NCBI GenBank assembly: GCA_002351535.1
Contig: DEGR01000029.1
Location: forward strand, 1 to 35,423
Direction of reading: 5' to 3'
DNA: 35,423 nt
DNA from: Lachnospira sp. UBA2821
GTDB lineage: Bacteria > Bacillota > Clostridia > Lachnospirales > Lachnospiraceae
Position 1 is the stretch's first letter. Each line of letters begins with the position of its first letter. Shown here in pieces: positions 33,274-35,423 of the stretch. The notes below the pieces were generated by a model. The model was given only the letters and a program-made list of their open reading frames with translations, ran no database searches and was not told where the DNA came from. The position numbers and the translations under genes are program-made.

Positions 33274-34449
33274 TTATACTAATTTAAATAAACTCTTTAT
33301 CTTATCTTCATCAAGGTTGGTTCCTATAACACATAACTTTCCTGTGTAATCAGAATCTCCTCTTCTGATTTCATATTCACCCGGTGTCATATCAAAGTGA
33401 ATCCATTTTCCTTCAACTGCCGGTACCATTCCTTTAGCTCTCAATATTACTCCACACTCTTCTGTCTCTGAAAGAGTCTTAAGTGCATTTTCAATATCTT
33501 CCTCTGAATATTTGTGTGGTGTCTCTACACCCCAGCTTGTAAATACATCGTCAGCATGATGATGTCCATGCTCATGGTGGTGTCCGCAGCTACACTCTTC
33601 ACCATCTTCGTGATGATGATGGTGTTCATGCTCTTCATGGTCATGATGATGTTCTTCTTCATGGTGATGTCCACAGCAGCAATCCTCTCCGTCTTCATGA
33701 TGATGGTTCTCATGCTCTTCATGGTCATGATGATGTTCTTCTTCATCATGATGATGTCCACAGCAGCAATCCTCTCCGTCTTCATGATGATGGTGGTGTT
33801 CATGCTCATGATGTGCAAGTTCCTCTTCTGTAAATAATTCATCGAGTATTGAACCCTTTTTCTCTATTGCTGAAAGTATTGTCTCTCCCGTAATATCATC
33901 CCATGGAGTTGTTATTATCGATGCTTTATTGTTCTTCTCTCTTAAAAGATTAGTTGTCTCCTCGAGTAATACTTCAGGCATTTTCTGTGAACGGCTGATA
34001 ATAATTGTTCCGGCACTCTCCACCTGATTATTAAAGAATTCTCCAAAATTCTTCATATACATTTTTGTCTTCATGCCATCAACTACAGCAGTTGTACTGT
34101 TAAGTTCAATATCAACATTGTCTTTTACATCAAGAACTGCCTTTATTACATCAGAAAGTTTTCCTACTCCTGAAGGCTCAATGATAATTCTGTCAGGTGT
34201 GTATTTCTCCACAACCTCTTTGAGAGCTGTGCCAAAATCACCAACAAGTGAACAGCATATACATCCCGAATTCATCTCAGTAACCTGAATTCCGGCTTCC
34301 TTTAAGAATCCTCCATCTATTCCTATTTCGCCAAATTCATTCTCGATAAGAACAAGTTTTTCACCCCTAAACGCCTCTGCAACAAGTTTCTTAATAAGTG
34401 TTGTTTTTCCTGCTCCAAGAAATCCTGAAATAATATCAATTTTTGTCAT
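33274..34449 (-). CDS. His-rich G3E GTPase, ZagA/YciC-type metallochaperone
   Basis: Candidate zinc or other metal chaperone driven by GTP. Walker A GFLGAGKT (9-16), the metal-binding GCICC motif (62-66), IIEPSGVG (89-96) and a C-terminal CobW_C domain (about 302-391, with WIHFDMTPGEYEIRR) are clear. The guanine-recognition stretch reads IISRSQ rather than NKxD. Between them (213-298) lies a spacer of His, Glu, Asp and Cys built from two 29-residue units and a partial third, each with EDGE-[DE]-CxCG followed by a His-rich run; it probably binds several metal ions. At 391 aa it is normal for the family plus this insert. It lies 25 bp after sufB and upstream of the GTPase-YcgQ fusion. Confidence 0.87.
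   Translation of the reverse strand: MTKIDIISGFLGAGKTTLIKKLVAEAFRGEKLVLIENEFGEIGIDGGFLKEAGIQVTEMNSGCICCSLVGDFGTALKEVVEKYTPDRIIIEPSGVGKLSDVIKAVLDVKDNVDIELNSTTAVVDGMKTKMYMKNFGEFFNNQVESAGTIIISRSQKMPEVLLEETTNLLREKNNKASIITTPWDDITGETILSAIEKKGSILDELFTEEELAHHEHEHHHHHEDGEDCCCGHHHDEEEHHHDHEEHENHHHEDGEDCCCGHHHEEEHHHDHEEHEHHHHHEDGEECSCGHHHEHGHHHADDVFTSWGVETPHKYSEEDIENALKTLSETEECGVILRAKGMVPAVEGKWIHFDMTPGEYEIRRGDSDYTGKLCVIGTNLDEDKIKSLFKLV
33556..33813 (-). repeat. 87-bp in-frame tandem repeat coding the His-rich spacer
   Basis: Three copies of an 87-bp unit (29 codons), the third partial, are aligned by the common TGTCC at 33581, 33668 and 33755. Copies near 33666 and 33753 are almost identical over about 40 bp. 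Because the unit is a multiple of three, loss or gain of a copy keeps the frame. Confidence 0.9.
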
Positions 34450-34474
34450 CTTAATCTCTCCTATCTGCTACCTG

Positions 34475-35398
34475 CTATTTTAAAAATCCATTTACTATCT
34501 GTGCCTCTGCCTCTGCCTCTGTAAGACCAAGAGTCATCAGCTTAATAATCTGTTCTCCGGCAATCTTTCCAATTGCTGCCTCATGAATAAGCTGTGCATT
34601 TAAATCATTTGCGTTAATCTCAGGTATGGCACTAATCTTTGCATTATCCATAATAATTGCGTCACACTCTGAATGTCCTGCACAACTTGCATTTCCATTA
34701 ATTTTAGCAAGGAACGTCTGCTTTGACTCATCCTTTGCTACTGACCTTGATATAACATTCGTACTTGAGCCGTCTCCATCAAGGTCTACATTGAAACTTG
34801 TCTTCGCAAACTGCTTACCATGTGTCATAAGCTTTTCTTTAACTATAAATTTAGCTCCTGACTTCAATGTTGCATTAGTAATTCTCTCGGTTGAGTCAAT
34901 TCCTTTAAGCTGTGTTGTCTCCATCTCCATGCAGCCGTCTTCATCTATTTCCACAATGGTTGTCGGATTCATAATATTTTCACCATTACCGTCTCCCTGA
35001 CCATAGTGTTTTTCAATATATTTTACTTTAGCATTTTTTCCAATATGAAAAGTATGAATTCCATCATGGCTTGAATTCTGATTTCCACAATTATGGATTC
35101 CACACCCTGCAACTATTGTCACATCTGCATTTTCACCAACAAAGAAATCGTTATATACAAGGTCATCAAGCCCTGTCTGACTTATGATGACCGGTATATG
35201 AACACTTTCATTCTTTGTACCCGGTTTAATAATTATATCTATTCCCGGCTTGTCCTCTTTAGTGACAATATCTATATTTGCAGTTGTATTTCTGTCTGCA
35301 AGAGCTCCGTTCGACCTTATGTTATATGCGCCTTCAGGCACTTCATGAATATCCGCAACCTGTTCAAGCAATCTTTTCTGTATGCTGTCCATTTCCAT
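34475..35398 (-). CDS. Short SufB-type Fe-S cluster assembly protein
   Basis: SufB/SufD beta-helix family member of 307 aa. The C terminus (IHEAAIGKIAGEQIIKLM, then LTEAEAEAQIVNGF) follows SufB rather than SufD, with the GHSECDAIIMD core stretch before it. It lacks the long N-terminal part of the ~470-aa SufB, as in the minimal SufBC (SmsBC) systems of anaerobes. The ATG at 35398 has AGGTG 6 nt upstream; a GTG at 35407 lies in the ribosome site. A TAA at 35411-35413 on the minus strand may be the end of an upstream gene, plausibly sufC, outside the window. It is followed by the two G3E GTPases. Confidence 0.85.
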   Translation of the reverse strand: MEMDSIQKRLLEQVADIHEVPEGAYNIRSNGALADRNTTANIDIVTKEDKPGIDIIIKPGTKNESVHIPVIISQTGLDDLVYNDFFVGENADVTIVAGCGIHNCGNQNSSHDGIHTFHIGKNAKVKYIEKHYGQGDGNGENIMNPTTIVEIDEDGCMEMETTQLKGIDSTERITNATLKSGAKFIVKEKLMTHGKQFAKTSFNVDLDGDGSSTNVISRSVAKDESKQTFLAKINGNASCAGHSECDAIIMDNAKISAIPEINANDLNAQLIHEAAIGKIAGEQIIKLMTLGLTEAEAEAQIVNGFLK

Positions 35399-35423
35399 TA
35401 TTATCACCTGTTATGAAGTGACC
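35399..35423 (-). other. Right-edge fragment, possible end of an upstream gene
   Basis: Only 25 bases remain. A TAA stop on the minus strand at 35413-35411 is preceded by open codons to the edge, consistent with the tail of another gene (sufC expected). It is too short to identify. Confidence 0.3.

Noticed and set aside
33556..33813. CRISPR array
   Set aside because: The repeat is in-frame coding DNA with adjoining 87-bp units and no unique spacers.
33514..33837. Met-rich open frame on the plus strand opposite the His-rich repeats
   Set aside because: It is the antisense of His codon runs (CAT/ATG symmetry) and has no ribosome site or family likeness; the minus-strand GTPase explains the region.

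Overview
The window looks like a stretch of chromosome from an obligately anaerobic, low-GC Firmicute, most likely a Lachnospiraceae-type Clostridium relative. The grounds are AT-rich DNA, strong GGAGG/GAGG ribosome binding sites, a ferredoxin-like group-B-type [FeFe] hydrogenase, FabK instead of FabI, NifS/NifU plus a minimal SufB, and Csp-like subtilases. I recognise families, not the species. Of 36 protein genes, 35 are on the minus strand; only the DtxR-like regulator (3462-3836) is on plus. No rRNA, tRNA, CRISPR, IS element or prophage gene was seen, and no gene-free gap exceeds about 220 bp.

Layout, left to right (minus-strand transcription runs right to left). 134-3836: a CtpE-like P-type ATPase and a subtilase in one operon, divergent from a DtxR/MntR-type metal regulator. 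3837-6260: a four-gene operon with a TIM-barrel sugar isomerase-like protein, TrpF, a small alarmone synthetase and a 95-aa CarD-type RNA polymerase-binding protein. 6329-11470: a membrane HD-GYP protein, an orphan sugar-type solute-binding lipoprotein, a Csp-like subtilase and an HD phosphohydrolase. 11659-15499: [FeFe] hydrogenase, a DUF421/YetF membrane protein and pyruvate kinase.

15690-26459 is the centrepiece: one compact operon for type II fatty acid synthesis, acpP-accB-accC-accD-accA-fabH-fabK-[FabX/UfaA-like]-fabD-fabG-fabF-fabZ-marR. It is closed by a strong terminator at 15637-15682. Its promoter (26571-26599) is followed by two palindromic boxes (26518-26560) at the transcription start, a natural target for the FabT-like MarR protein encoded last. 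The acc genes make malonyl-CoA, FabD loads it on AcpP, FabH starts chains, and FabF/G/Z/K elongate them. The FabX/UfaA-like flavoprotein with a four-cysteine motif is the best candidate for introducing the double bond, because no FabA, FabM or FabN is visible here.

26677-35398 is a sulfur, iron-sulfur and metal region: a LysR regulator, NifU and NifS, a MetQ-MetI-MetN methionine importer, a G3E GTPase fused to a YcgQ/DUF1980 domain, a His-rich ZagA/YciC-type G3E GTPase with an 87-bp in-frame tandem repeat, and a short SufB at the right edge.

Most genes are housekeeping. The points most worth following are the FabX/UfaA-like gene inside the fab operon, the GTPase-YcgQ fusion beside ZagA and SufB, the orphan binding protein/HD-GYP pair, the paired operator-like boxes before acpP and nifS, and the interleaved inverted repeats before the hydrogenase.
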